Assembly (NCBI GenBank): GCA_964527685.1
Contig: CAZGOC010000003.1
Location: 1 to 64,000, forward strand
Length of the DNA stretch: 64,000 bases
Origin: UBA7396 sp964527685
Lineage (GTDB): Bacteria > Patescibacteriota > Gracilibacteria > BD1-5 > UBA6164
Reading direction: 5' to 3'
The notes beneath the pieces are model-generated. The model worked only from the letters and a program-made list of their open reading frames with translations. It ran no database searches and was not told the origin of the DNA. Shown here piece after piece: positions 9,202 to 19,030 of the stretch. Position 1 is the first letter of the stretch. Every line of letters begins with the position of its first letter. Position numbers and translations under genes: made by a program.

Positions 9202-10744
9202 ATGAAACTAAAAAACAAAAAAATTTTTATTAAAAGATTAAAACAAGTTAATCCCAGTCTTACTAAAGGTTTTTACACTTGTAGAACTAATAATAGTAAT
9301 AGCAATACTAGCAATACTAGCTACTATTGCTTTTACATCGTTTCAAAACTATAGCAAAAGTGCAAGAGATTGAAATAGAGTAGCAACACTAAAAAGTATA
9401 GAGAAATGACTGAATTTAGTTGAAGTAAAAACTTGAAAATATCCTAAACCAGATGAAAGTATAACAATAAGTAGTTGAACAACTATATATATAAATCAAT
9501 GAATAGTATGACAACTAGTATCTAGTGAAGTAAAACTAAATAAGGAATCAAAAGATCCAAAAGATAATACTAATTATTTATACTCAACAAACTGAGACAA
9601 TACAAAATATCAATTATGAATATATTTAGAAGAAGATAATCAAATTTTTTATACTATCTGAAATAAAGTATGAATACTAACAAAAATAATAAATGAACCA
9701 ATAACAAACACTGATTATCCAACATGATTAGACCTAGAAACAAATACTGATAGTTTTAAAATATATTTTTCAAATAATAATGATAGTTGAAGTATTATTT
9801 GAAGTTGAAGTGATTTAGTTGATAAGATAATAGAAAATCAAGAAAGTGATTGAACTCAAAAAGAAACTGAAGATGTAAACTATAATATAATGAATCAGTC
9901 AAATTGTGAATCAGCTTGATGGTACTGGGTAACAGATACAACAACATGAGATTGAAATGGGTTTTGTATATCACCAAGAGTTACTTGATGAACAGAATAT
10001 ATATCATGGATGGATATATGATCAAGTTATAGTTGGAATAGAACAAGTGTAAGTTCTATGATGGGTAATGCTAATAATTTGTATTGAGTTACATACAATT
10101 TATGAAATTATATGTGTAAAGCATTATGAACAGCAACGAATGATTATGATACAACAGATACACTAGTATGAAGAATGAAGTGGTTAAATACTAATAAAAT
10201 AAGCTCTATAGAATTAGATGATATAGATTGGGTATCAGTGCCATCTAAACCGGCAAATTTAACAGTTCCAGCAATAATGTTAGCTGATTGTATAGATGGA
10301 GTAAGAAATCTAGATAGTTGATATACTTATGAATGAGTGACATATAGTCAATTTAGTTCTCCAACAAATGATGTTACTTGAAGACAAAATATGAATAAAT
10401 ATTTACTATGATGGACAAAAACAAGAGGAAGTCATCTTCCAAGTGCATATAGTGATATGTCAAAGGAAATAATAAATAATCTTACAATAAATAAATGAGA
10501 ATATCAAATAGCATGTGATGCTTGAAAATTTTGAACAGTTTCAAATCCTTGATGAAATGCAACTTGATCGGAAGATCATACTACTGCTAAATGAATTTTA
10601 CTTTCTTCTGTGGGTTACACTTCAGATGGTTCTGCTTGGGGGGTGGGTATTCGTATAGTTGGTTTCAATGGTTGTGGGTCTCAGGATCTTACTTATGCTG
10701 GGCTTCGTCATAATGATTTATCTGCTAGGTTTGTAGTCCGCTAG
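9202..10744 (+). pseudogene. type IV prepilin with frameshift and lectin-like C-terminus
   Basis: The 5' frame encodes a basic leader ending LTKGF, the class III signal peptide. Right after GGT TTT one extra T breaks the frame, and the +1 frame continues as TLVELIIVIAILAILATIAF, the pilin helix with Glu5, and stays open for 489 codons to TAG 10742. Joined, this is a pilin of about 513 residues with a large surface domain. The last 48 or so codons (from about 10600) use GGT/GGG for Gly, contain no TGA and are A-poor. They end in ARFVVR, like the variable region of diversity-generating-retroelement targets. The indel (in T5) may be a sequencing error, phase variation, programmed frameshifting or a real mutation. 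Confidence 0.8.
10600..10744 (+). other. candidate DGR variable region (VR)
   Basis: The 3' end of the pilin gene differs sharply in base use. By my count, of the 140 bases 10601-10740 about 63 are G or C and only about 20 are A, against roughly 25-28% GC and 40% A in neighbouring coding sequence. An A-depleted terminal segment coding for a C-type-lectin-like end is what mutagenic retrohoming (A to any base) leaves behind. No template repeat is visible in the window. Confidence 0.5.
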
Positions 10745-10834
10745 TTTAGTAAATTAATTATTTAATAATTTAATTATCTAAATTTTGAAGATTGAAAAAT
10801 CTTTGAAATTTCTATATAAGCCAAAAATATTATA

Positions 10835-11090
10835 AATGAAAAAAGGAAAATATTATTTACTATAGAAATTTTTAGTGCTTATAATGATTGCATAAAACAT
10901 AAAAGATCATCAAAGAATTATTTAGTTTATAAGTTAAAATAAGGGAAAAGATGATTTATTTAAACTTTTTAATGAAATAAATTCAAAAATTTATAAAGTT
11001 TGAAAAAGATATATTTTTATAGCTAAAACCCAAAAAATATAGAAATATTTGCAATAAGTTTTAGAAGTAAAAATAGATCATTATTTTTAA
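10835..11090 (+). pseudogene. decayed reverse transcriptase N-terminal fragment
   Basis: Three frames together give a reverse-transcriptase-like N-terminus. From 10835 one reads EIFSAYNDCIKHKRSSKN; after a stop at 10940 and a +1 shift, DDLFKLFNEINSKIYKVGK and RYIFIAKTQKI; after another shift, RNICNKF and KIDHYF. This follows the order of N-terminal motifs of DGR/CPR-type RTs (FxAYxDCRKHKR, then NLxxLxxEI..xTYxxGxS, then KxREVFAADFRDRIVHH). The catalytic YxDD part is absent and stops and shifts interrupt the rest, so it cannot be functional. Confidence 0.6.
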
Positions 11091-11299
11091 TTTTGTGATT
11101 ATTTCATTTTTTTTGTATTTGTACTTTTTTCTTTATTTATTATATTTTGCATAGGACACTTTGTTAGATAATATTCATTACAATTTTATTATATTCAAAG
11201 TGTCTGGTTTAATATTAGAATTTTATTTTTTTAAAATAATTTGCAATTATATTTTTTTGTATATAATGGGGGGGTTATTATTTTAAACATTCTAGATAA
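11091..11299. other. intergenic region upstream of infA
   Basis: No gene seen. The T-rich part at 11091-11150 loosely resembles the segments near 44242 and 48233. The infA promoter lies at the downstream end and is listed separately. Confidence 0.4.
11241..11274 (+). promoter_or_regulatory. infA promoter with G7 tract
   Basis: TTGCAA (11241-11246), a 15-base spacer ending in an extended TG, and TATAAT (11262-11267) form a good sigma-70-like promoter for the ribosomal protein operon. Seven consecutive G bases (11268-11274) follow immediately, covering the likely transcription start. Such a run is striking in so AT-rich a genome. Confidence 0.65.
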
Positions 11300-11530
11300 A
11301 TGTCTAATAAAGAAGAGAAAATAGAGGTAGAGTGAACTATAGTTAAGGCACTACCTAATCTGGTTTTTGATGTTCAATTACCAGAGGAGTTTTGATGAGA
11401 AATTATAAAATGATATCTTAGTTGAAAAATGAGAATCAACTTTATAAAACTTATTGAATGAGATAAGGTTTTGCTTGAATTAAGCCCTTATGATATATCT
11501 AAATGAAGGATTGTATTTAGAAAAAAATAA
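11300..11530 (+). CDS. infA: translation initiation factor IF-1
   Basis: The 76-residue S1/OB-fold protein occupies the ribosomal A site during initiation. It shows the family pattern VEGTIVKALPNLVFDVQL ... GYLSGKMRINFIKLIEGD ... VLLELSPYDISKGRIVFR. Several invariant Gly are TGA codons. It begins the operon infA-rpmJ-rpsM-rpsK-rpsD-rpoA-rplQ, the standard bacterial order, behind a strong promoter. Confidence 0.97.
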
Positions 11531-11555
11531 TATTTATTTGTTTATTTTAATTTTT

Positions 11556-11669
11556 ATGAAAGTATTAGCTTCAGTAAAAAAAATTTGTGATAAATGTAAA
11601 GTCATAAAAAGAAAGTGAATTGTTAGAGTTATTTGCGAAACTCCAAAACACAAACAAAGACAAGGATAA
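11556..11669 (+). CDS. rpmJ: 50S ribosomal protein L36
   Basis: A 37-residue Zn-ribbon ribosomal protein: MKVLASVKKICDKCKVIKRK, then GIVRVICETPKHKQRQG. The ligands C11, C14, C27 and H32 of the zinc-binding form are all present. It lies 25 bases after infA in the conserved operon. Confidence 0.97.
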
Positions 11670-11714
11670 TTTAATTAATTATTTTTAATTTATAATTTTA
11701 ATTTAATAAAAATT

Positions 11715-12080
11715 ATGGCAAGAATTGCTTGAGTTAACTTACCAAATGGTAAACATGTAGAAATAGCATTGACTTATATATATGGTATTTGAAGACCTAT
11801 GTCAAATGTTATACTAGATAAAGTTTGAATTGAAAAAACAAGAAAAATAGAAACTTTATCAGAAGATGAATTAGATAAAATAAGAGATGAAATAAAAAAT
11901 CACTTAGTTGAATGAGATCTAAGAAGACTTGTGTCTTGAAATATAAAAAGATTACAAGAAATAAGATGTTATAGATGAATTAGACATAAAAATAGATTAC
12001 CAGTTAGAGGGCAAAGTACAAAAACTAATGCTAGAACTAGAAAAGGTAAATCTACTGCTATTGCAAATAAGAAAAAATAA
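11715..12080 (+). CDS. rpsM: 30S ribosomal protein S13
   Basis: S13 of the 30S head, 121 residues, complete. It opens MARIAGVNLPNGKHVEIALT, has the YGIGR helix-hairpin motif, and ends with the basic tail RCYRGIRHKNRLPVRGQSTK and TNARTRKGK that contacts P-site tRNA. The order rpmJ-rpsM-rpsK is standard. Confidence 0.97.
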
Positions 12081-12124
12081 TAGTTACTATTATTAATAAT
12101 ATTAATTTTTAATTTATTTATTTT

Positions 12125-12514
12125 ATGGTTAAGACTGTAAAAAAGTCTAAAAAGACAAAAAAAATAGTTCAATTATGACAAGCTCATATAATGGCTTCAT
12201 TTAATAATACTATAGTTTCTATTACTGATGAAAAAGGAAATGTATTAACTTGGGCTTCAGGATGAAGTGCTTGATTTAAATGAGCAAGAGAGGCAACTCC
12301 ATATGCTGCACAAATTGCAGTAGAACAAGCTGCTACTAAAGCAAAAACTTTACATAACTTAGAAACAGTTGATGTTTATGTAAAATGAATTTGAGTTTGA
12401 AGAGAACAAGCAATTAGATGACTTATATCTGGTGGACTTGAATTAAGAGCAATATTTGATATTACTCCAGTTCCACACAATGGATGTAGAAAGAAAAAAA
12501 CTAGAAGTTTATAA
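12125..12514 (+). CDS. rpsK: 30S ribosomal protein S11
   Basis: S11 of the 30S platform, 129 residues. Diagnostic stretches are AHIMASFNNTIVSITDEKGN, WASGSAGFKGAREATPYAAQ and the C-terminal DITPVPHNGCRKKKTR. It has the usual operon position and full length. Confidence 0.97.
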
Positions 12515-12518
12515 TAAT

Positions 12519-12560
12519 TATTATAACTTTATAACTTATAACTTTATAACTTATAACTAT
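12519..12560 (+). repeat. short 15-bp tandem repeat
   Basis: The unit ATAACTTTATAACTT repeats nearly three times between the rpsK stop and the rpsD start (about 12521-12557). It has no obvious role and may be a slippage product in the leader. Confidence 0.6.
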
Positions 12561-12562
12561 TT

Positions 12563-13186
12563 ATGAGATATACTTGACCAAAGAAAAAACTATGTAGAAG
12601 AGAATGAATAAATCTTTTTGGAACAGAAAAATATGATTTAAGTCAATCAAAAAGAGCTCTTCTAAAATCAAGAAAAAACTCTGAATTTGGATGACAATTA
12701 AGAAAAAAACAAATGGCAAAAAGAATGTTTTGATTGTCAGAAAAACAATTTGCTTCTTACTACGATAAAGCAGTAAAATCTAAAGCTCCAGGTACTACTT
12801 GAGATAAAATGCTTAGAATGCTTGAATTAAGAGTTGATAATGTTTTATATAGAGCAAATTTTGCAAGAACAAGAATGCAATCAAGACAATTTGTTTCTCA
12901 TGCTCATTTTAAATTAAATTGAGTTAATATTGATGTTCCTTCAATATCAGTAAAAATTTGAGATACTTTAGAATTAAGAGAAAAATTTAAAGAAAGCCCT
13001 TTATATAAATCTCTAATTGAAGAATTAGCTGAATTCTCTAAAGAAAATAAATGAGATGTTTCTAAAACAAAATGGATTGATGTAGATGCTAAAAACATTA
13101 AAATAACAATAAAATCATTACCTGAAAATGAAGATTTTGATCAAATAATAGATATTCAAAAAATTATTGAGTTCTACTCAAAATAA
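12563..13186 (+). CDS. rpsD: 30S ribosomal protein S4
   Basis: S4 nucleates 30S assembly. The 207-residue product opens MRYTGPKKKLCRREGINLFG and carries the S4 RNA-binding domain LRMLELRVDNVLYRANFART ... MQSRQFVSHAHFKLNGVNID. A short lineage-specific acidic insert (EDFDQIIDI) lies near the C-terminus. It sits at the standard place before rpoA. Confidence 0.97.
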
Positions 13187-13229
13187 TGGTTTTTTAAATT
13201 TACTTTGTTATTTTTATAATTTTTTTAAA

Positions 13230-14210
13230 ATGCATATTATACATAATGTAATTTGAGTTCCAAAAATTTCTCAAGAAAATCTTGAAAAAAATACTTCTAA
13301 ATTTATTTTAGGACCTTTACCAAGAGGATATTGAGTTACTTTATGAAATTCACTTAGAAGAGTTTTACTTTCTTCTATACCATGAGCTAGAGTTACTTGA
13401 ATAAAAGTTGCTTGAGCAAATCATGAATATTCAACTATACCATGAGTAAAAGATACAGTGCTAGATATTATGTTGAATTTAAAAAGCTTAATAATAGATA
13501 AAAAAACTCCAGATATAGAATGGATTAAATTATCAAAAAATAAAGCTTGAAAAGTTACTGCTTGAGATATAAAAGTAAGTGCTTGAATGGAAATATTAAA
13601 TAAAGATTTATATATTACTGAAATTGATTGAGATAAAAATTCTTTAGATATTGAAATAAGAGTTGAAAAAACAGTTTGATATTTATGAATTGAAGATTTG
13701 AAAAAAAGAGAAGATGATGTTGGGGTTTTATTAATAGATGCTAATTTTTCTCCAGTAACTAATGTTAAATACGAAATAACTGATACAAGATTTTGAGATA
13801 TTACAAATCTAGACTCGTTAGAAATGATTATTTCAACAAATTGAGTTATTTCTCCAGTAGATGCATTAAAATTTTCTTCAAATATGTTATCATCTTACTT
13901 TGGAATATTCAATGAAGAATGATTACAAGTAGAATGATGATTTATATCTAGTGTAGAGGATTTAATAAAAAGAGAAAAAGAAGAAATAAAAGAAGAACTT
14001 GAAAAAGAAACATATACTCCAATTGAAATTATGGGACTTTCTCCAAGAACATTAAATGCTTTAATAAATGGAAATATTTTATCAATAGAACAATTAATAA
14101 AATGTACTGAAACAAAATTATCTTCTATAAAATGATTTTGAAAAAAAGCAATGACTGAAATTAGAGAATGACTTAATGATAGAGGACTTAAACTTCTTTG
14201 AGATGATTAA
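13230..14210 (+). CDS. rpoA: RNA polymerase subunit alpha
   Basis: The 326-residue alpha subunit assembles the core polymerase. The N-terminal dimerisation domain has FILGPLPRGYGVTLGNSLRR and VLLSSIPG; the insert domain follows. The C-terminal domain that contacts promoter UP elements and activators is intact (PIEIMGLSPRTLNALI ... KGFGKKAMTEIREGL). It is complete and ends the alpha operon with rplQ. Confidence 0.97.
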
Positions 14211-14311
14211 AAGAATTAGAAATTAAAAATTAGAAATTAGAAATTAAAAATTTTAGTTTGTAATTTCAATAATTTATAATTCAAAATTTATAATTTATAA
14301 TTATTTTACTT
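14211..14311 (+). repeat. AT-rich short direct repeats before rplQ
   Basis: The gap between rpoA and rplQ consists of repeats of AGAAATTAAAAATT and of AATTTATAATT. It is low-complexity, and I see no other feature in it. Confidence 0.5.
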
Positions 14312-14674
14312 ATGAGACATAGAGTAAGGAAAAACTTAAAGTTTAACTGAAAAACTTTTCAACATAGAAAAGCTATGGAAAGAAATCTATTAACAAATTT
14401 CTTTTTACATAAATCTATTAAAACTACTCCTAAAAAAGCAGCTTTAATGGTTCCTATGATTGATAGACTAATAAATGTAGTAAATTCTAAAGATGAATTA
14501 AATGCAATAAGATATGTTATGCAACATGTTTTCACAAAAGAATCATCAAAAGAATTATTTACTAATGTAGCTCCAAAATATAAAGATGTTAAAACTTCTT
14601 GATTTACAAGAACTACACCTATAAAATATAGAGATTGAGATAATGCAAAAATTGTATTACTAGAACTTATTTAA
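14312..14674 (+). CDS. rplQ: 50S ribosomal protein L17
   Basis: L17, 120 residues. The N-terminus MRHRVRKNLKFNGKTFQHRK corresponds to the family's MRHrxxxxkLgRxxxHRkA pattern, followed by RNLLTNFFLHKSIKTTPKKA and a GFTRTTPIKYRDGDNAKIVL end. The true start is ATG 14312; a shorter frame from an internal Met would lose the conserved basic N-terminus. Confidence 0.96.
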
Positions 14675-14695
14675 CTATTATTTAATAAAAACATT

Positions 14696-15127
14696 ATGAA
14701 AACAATAATGCCTAAACAAATAGTAAATGATCAAAGAAAATGGTATTTAATAGATGCTGAAGGTCAAAATCTTTGAAGACTTTCAACAAAAATAGCTACT
14801 ATTTTAAGATGAAAAAATAAAGTATCATTTGCTCCACATGTTGATAATTGAGACTATGTAGTCGTAATCAACTCAGATAAAATAGCTGTTACTTGAAGTA
14901 AATTAGAAGATAAAAAATATTACAGACATTCTTGATTTATGGGATGATTAAAAGAAATTACTTTAGAGAAATTACTTGTTAAAAAACCTACTGAAGCATT
15001 AAGAAAATCTGTTTCTTGAATGTTACCAAAAAATAGATTAAGAAAAGATATGAATCTAAGACTAAAACTTGTTACTTGACAAGAACATGGATTTAAATCT
15101 CAAAAACCTGAAACAATAACTTTATAA
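14696..15127 (+). CDS. rplM: 50S ribosomal protein L13
   Basis: L13, 143 residues. Hallmarks are RKWYLIDAEGQNLGRLSTKI, DNGDYVVVINSDKIAVTGSK, YYRHSGFMGGLKEIT and VSGMLPKNRLRKDM. It is followed 12 bases later by rpsI, the usual pair. Confidence 0.97.
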
Positions 15128-15139
15128 TTTTAAAAACTT

Positions 15140-15532
15140 ATGGCAAATAAATATATTCATTCAATTTGAAGAAGAAAAACATCTACTGCTCAAGTTAGAT
15201 TATTTGAAGGTAGCGGGAATTCTACTATAAATTGAAAAGATGTTTCAACTTATATTACAAGACAAGATTTATTTGATGTGGCTTTTGCTCCAATTAAATT
15301 ATGTTCTTTAAAAGATAAAGTATTTTTTGAAGTAAAAGTAGAATGATCTTGAATTTCTGCTCAAGTTCAAGCTATTAGACACTGACTTTCAAGAGCTTTA
15401 GCTGAAAAATCAGAAGATTTTAAAAAATCTCTAAAAGAAGCTTGATTTTTAACAAGAGATGCAAGAAAAGTTGAAAGAAAAAAACCAGGAAAGAAAAAAG
15501 CAAGAAAATCTCCATCTTGGTCAAAAAGATAA
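15140..15532 (+). CDS. rpsI: 30S ribosomal protein S9
   Basis: S9, 130 residues, whose C-terminal tail reaches the P-site tRNA. It has GRRKTSTAQVRLFEGSGN, VEGSGISAQVQAIRHGLSRA and the end TRDARKVERKKPGKKKARKS with SPSWSKR. Normal S9 ends in SKR, as here. It closes the infA to rpsI gene run. Confidence 0.97.
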
Positions 15533-15671
15533 TTTTTTATATGGATTTATTTTACATAATTTGACAAAAACATACTTTTATATAAAATATCTTCCATTAA
15601 AAAACTAAAACTTAATTTTAAATTAATAATTTAAAAGTTATTAATTACTAATTATTAATTACTAATATTTT

Positions 15672-16094
15672 ATGACTACTATAAACCAACTAGTAAAAAG
15701 AAGTAGAAAAGATAAAATTAAAAAATCTAAATCTCCTGCTTTACAAGTTATTAGAAACTCAATTAAGGGAAATAAAATAACTGAGTTACAAAACTGAGCT
15801 CCTCAAAAAAGATGAGTTTGTACAAAAGTTACTACAATGACTCCTAAAAAACCTAACTCAGCCTTAAGAAAAGTAGCAAAAGTAAGACTTACTAATTGAT
15901 ATGAAGTTAATGCTTATATTGGATGAGAATGACACAATCTTCAAGAACACTCTGTAGTTGCTATTAGAGGTTGAAGAGTTAAAGATCTTCCTTGAGTAAG
16001 ATATCATATAGTTAGATGATTACTTGATACTGAATGAGTTAAAAATAGAAAACAAGGTAGAAGTTTATATGGTGCTAAAAGACCTAAAAAATAA
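15672..16094 (+). CDS. rpsL: 30S ribosomal protein S12
   Basis: S12 in the decoding centre, 140 residues. The decoding loop reads TPKKPNSALRKVAKVRL with both conserved Lys present, so nothing suggests streptomycin resistance. The second loop is GVRYHIVRGLLDTEGV. The N-terminal stretch has an unusual short insert (NSIKGNKITELQ) before APQKRGVCTKV. It begins a second short operon, rpsL-rpsG-rpmA. Confidence 0.97.
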
Positions 16095-16186
16095 ACTACT
16101 ATAATGCAATTAAAATTGCAAAATAAAGAGTAATTATTTCTATTTTAGAGATAGTGAAAATTTTACTTTATTATAAATAATTAAAT

Positions 16187-16621
16187 ATGATTATAATTTG
16201 AAAAGATAAATTAGTTGATAAATTTATTAACTATATTATGCTTGACTGAAAAAAAAGTTTAGCAATAAAACTTTTATCAGATGTATTTGAAGAAATTAAA
16301 TCAAAAGGACATAAAAAACCAGAAGAAATTTTCTCTAAAGCACTTGAAAATGTTATGCCAAAAATAGAAGTTAGACCTAAAAGAGTATGAGGTTCTATAT
16401 ACCAAGTACCTCAAGAAGTTAAATCAAAAAGACAATTATTTTTAGCTGCAAGATGGATACTTGATTCTGCAAGATCTAAAAAATGAGTAAATTTTTCAAA
16501 AGCTTTATCAGTTGAATTAATTGATGCAGCAAATGAAACTTGAAATGCAGTTAAGAAAAAATTAGAAGTTTACAAAATGGCTGAAGCTAATAAAGCATTT
16601 GCTAGATTTGCAAATAGATAA
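16187..16621 (+). CDS. rpsG: 30S ribosomal protein S7
   Basis: S7 organises the 30S head. The 144-residue product has KALENVMPKIEVRPKRVGGS, IYQVPQEVKSKRQLFLAARW and ANETGNAVKKKLEVYKMAEA with NKAFARFANR at the end. It is slightly short compared with the 156-residue E. coli protein but complete. The usual follower fusA is absent and rpmA takes its place. Confidence 0.96.
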
Positions 16622-16663
16622 TTTAAATAATTAAAAAAACTTTAAAATTTAACTAAATAAAAA

Positions 16664-16936
16664 ATGGCACACAAGAAAGCCCAATGATCAACAAATAATG
16701 GTCGTGATTCCAATGCCAAAAGACTTTGAGTAAAAATATTTTGAGGTCTTGAAGCAAGAAGTGGAAATATAATTGTTAGACAAAAATGAAATAAATTTTG
16801 GCCAGGAGAATGAGTTTCTCAAGGACATGATTTTACTTTATATGCAAATAGAGATGGTGTAGTATCATTTCAAGAGAAAAAAAGAGTTAGATTTGACTGA
16901 AGAGTATATAAAGATATATATGTATTAGTAAAATAA
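16664..16936 (+). CDS. rpmA: 50S ribosomal protein L27
   Basis: L27, 90 residues, whose N-terminus reaches the peptidyl-transferase centre. It starts MAHKKAQGSTNNGRDSNAKR, matching the family's direct-start form without a cleaved leader. GNIIVRQKGNKFWPGEGVSQ follows. Its neighbour is usually rplU or obgE; here it follows rpsG. Confidence 0.96.
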
Positions 16937-16964
16937 AAAATCAAGTTTTAAAACTTGATTTTTT
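16935..16964 (+). terminator. terminator after rpmA
   Basis: Perfect palindrome AAAAAATCAAGTTTT / AAAACTTGATTTTTT overlapping the rpmA stop, with a terminal T run. Confidence 0.88.
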
Positions 16965-17049
16965 ATTTATTCTATGCTAAAAAAACTTGCTTTATTAAGC
17001 AAAAAGAGTATATTTAAAACATATTTATTTTAATAAAAGTTGAGTTTAA

Positions 17050-18957
17050 ATGGATATTAAAAATCAGTCAAGCTATGGAGCTGAAAGTATACAAGTTTTA
17101 GAATGACTTGAACCTGTTAGAAAAAGACCTGGGATGTATATTTGATCTACAGATGAGAGATGATTACACCACCTAGTTTGGGAAATTGTTGATAACTCAA
17201 TAGATGAAGCAATGGCAGGACATTGTGATACTATAGTTGTTACTTTATGAACTGACTGAAGTTGTATGGTTGAGGATAATGGTAGATGAATACCAGTTGC
17301 AACTCATCCAAAAACTTGAAAATCATCACTTGAAACTATTTTAACTGTATTACATGCTTGATGAAAATTTGGTTGAGGAGGTTATAAAGTATCAGGATGA
17401 CTTCACTGAGTTTGATCTTCAGTTGTAAATGCTCTATCAAATCGTATGGAGGCTACAGTTGAAAGAGAATGAGAAAAATATTTTCTTGCTTTTGAAAGGT
17501 GAATAACTCAGTGAGATATAGAAGTTGTTTGAAAATCAAAAAAAACTTGAACTACTATAAAATTTTGGCCTGATGAAACTATATTTAAAATAACAACTAC
17601 TTTTGATTATAAAACTATATTAAATAGACTTAGACAACAAGCTTATTTAACTAAAGGAATTACTTTAATTATAAAAGATGAAAGATCTTGAGAAAGATAT
17701 AAATTTTATTTTGAATGAGGTATAAAATCATATGTAAATTTCTTAAATAAACAAGAAGACCCTATTTGAGATATATTTTATGTAGAAAAAGAAAAAAATG
17801 ATATATTGGTAGAGGTTTCTATGCAATATAATAAAGAATTTTCAAATAATATAATTTCTTTTGTAAATAACATACATACTCCAGAATGAGGATCTCATAT
17901 GGTTTGATTTAGAACAGCACTTACAAGAACTATAAATAAATATGCTCGTGATAAATGAATATTAAAAGAAAAAGACCAAAATCTTACAAATGAAGATGTT
18001 GTTGAATGACTTACAGCTGTTATATCTATAAAAGTTGTAGATCCTCAATTTGAATGACAAACTAAATCAAAACTTTGAACTCCAGAAGCAAGATCAGCAG
18101 TTGATTGAGTATTTGCAGAAAAATTTCTAGAATTTTTAGAAGAAAACCCAAGTGCAGCAAAAGCTATTATAGAAAAAGTATTTTTAGCAGCAAAAGCAAG
18201 ACTAGCAGCTCGCGCAGCAAGAGATACAATTATAAGAAAATGAGCTTTAGAATGAATGACTTTACCTTGAAAACTAGCAGATTGTTCTTCAAGAGATCCA
18301 AAAGTTTCAGAACTTTATATAGTCGAGTGAGATTCTGCTTGAGGAAGTGCAAAACAATGAAGAAATAGAGAGACTCAAGCCATACTTCCACTAAGAGGTA
18401 AAATATTAAATACAGAACAAGCAAGAATTGATAAAGTTTTTGCAAATCAAGAAATAAAAAACTTAATAGTTGCTATTTGAACGAGTATTTGAGAAACTTT
18501 TGATATATCAAAACTTCGTTATCATAGAATTGTTATAATGACCGATGCTGATGTAGATGGAGCACATATTAGAACATTACTTTTAACATTTTTCTATAGA
18601 TATTTAAAAGATGTTATTGAATGATGATTTTTATATATAGCTCAACCACCTCTTTATAAACTAGCAAAATGAAAGCAATCTTGGTATGTTTATTCTGATG
18701 AAGAAAAAGAAAATATATTAAAAGAAAATCAAATTTCTTGAGAAAATATTCAAAGATATAAAGGTCTTTGAGAAATGAATCCAGAACAACTTTGGGAAAC
18801 AACTATGGATCCAATGCAAAGAAAAATGTACAAAGTAAAAATAGATGATGCTAAAAAAGCAGATGAAATTTTTAAAATTTTGATGTGAGATGAAGTAGCT
18901 CCAAGAAGAAGATTTATTCAAACAAGAGCAAAACAAGTAAAAAATTTAGATGTTTAA
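17050..18957 (+). CDS. gyrB: DNA gyrase subunit B
   Basis: ATPase subunit of gyrase, 635 residues. The GHKL ATPase has VDNSIDEAMAG, VEDNGRGIPV and a glycine-rich lid ending GLHGVG. The transducer follows, then TOPRIM with VEGDSAGGSAKQGR and MTDADVDGAHIRTLLLTFF. The C-terminal [20 protein letters not shown] is characteristic. The lid glycines use TGA and GGN side by side. No gyrA is adjacent. Confidence 0.97.
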
Positions 18958-18987
18958 AAAAAGAAACAATTTTTGTTTCTTTTTTTT
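18956..18987 (+). terminator. terminator after gyrB
   Basis: Hairpin AAAAAAAGAAACAA / TTGTTTCTTTTTTTT directly after the gyrB stop. Confidence 0.82.
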
Positions 18988-19030
18988 AAAGTTAATATAT
19001 AATACAATTGTATTTTAATTAAAATAAAAA

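Noticed and set aside
14211..14311. Possible CRISPR-like array of AT repeats
   Set aside because: Units are short and irregular with no spacer structure; the same holds for 12519-12560. I see no CRISPR array or cas gene.
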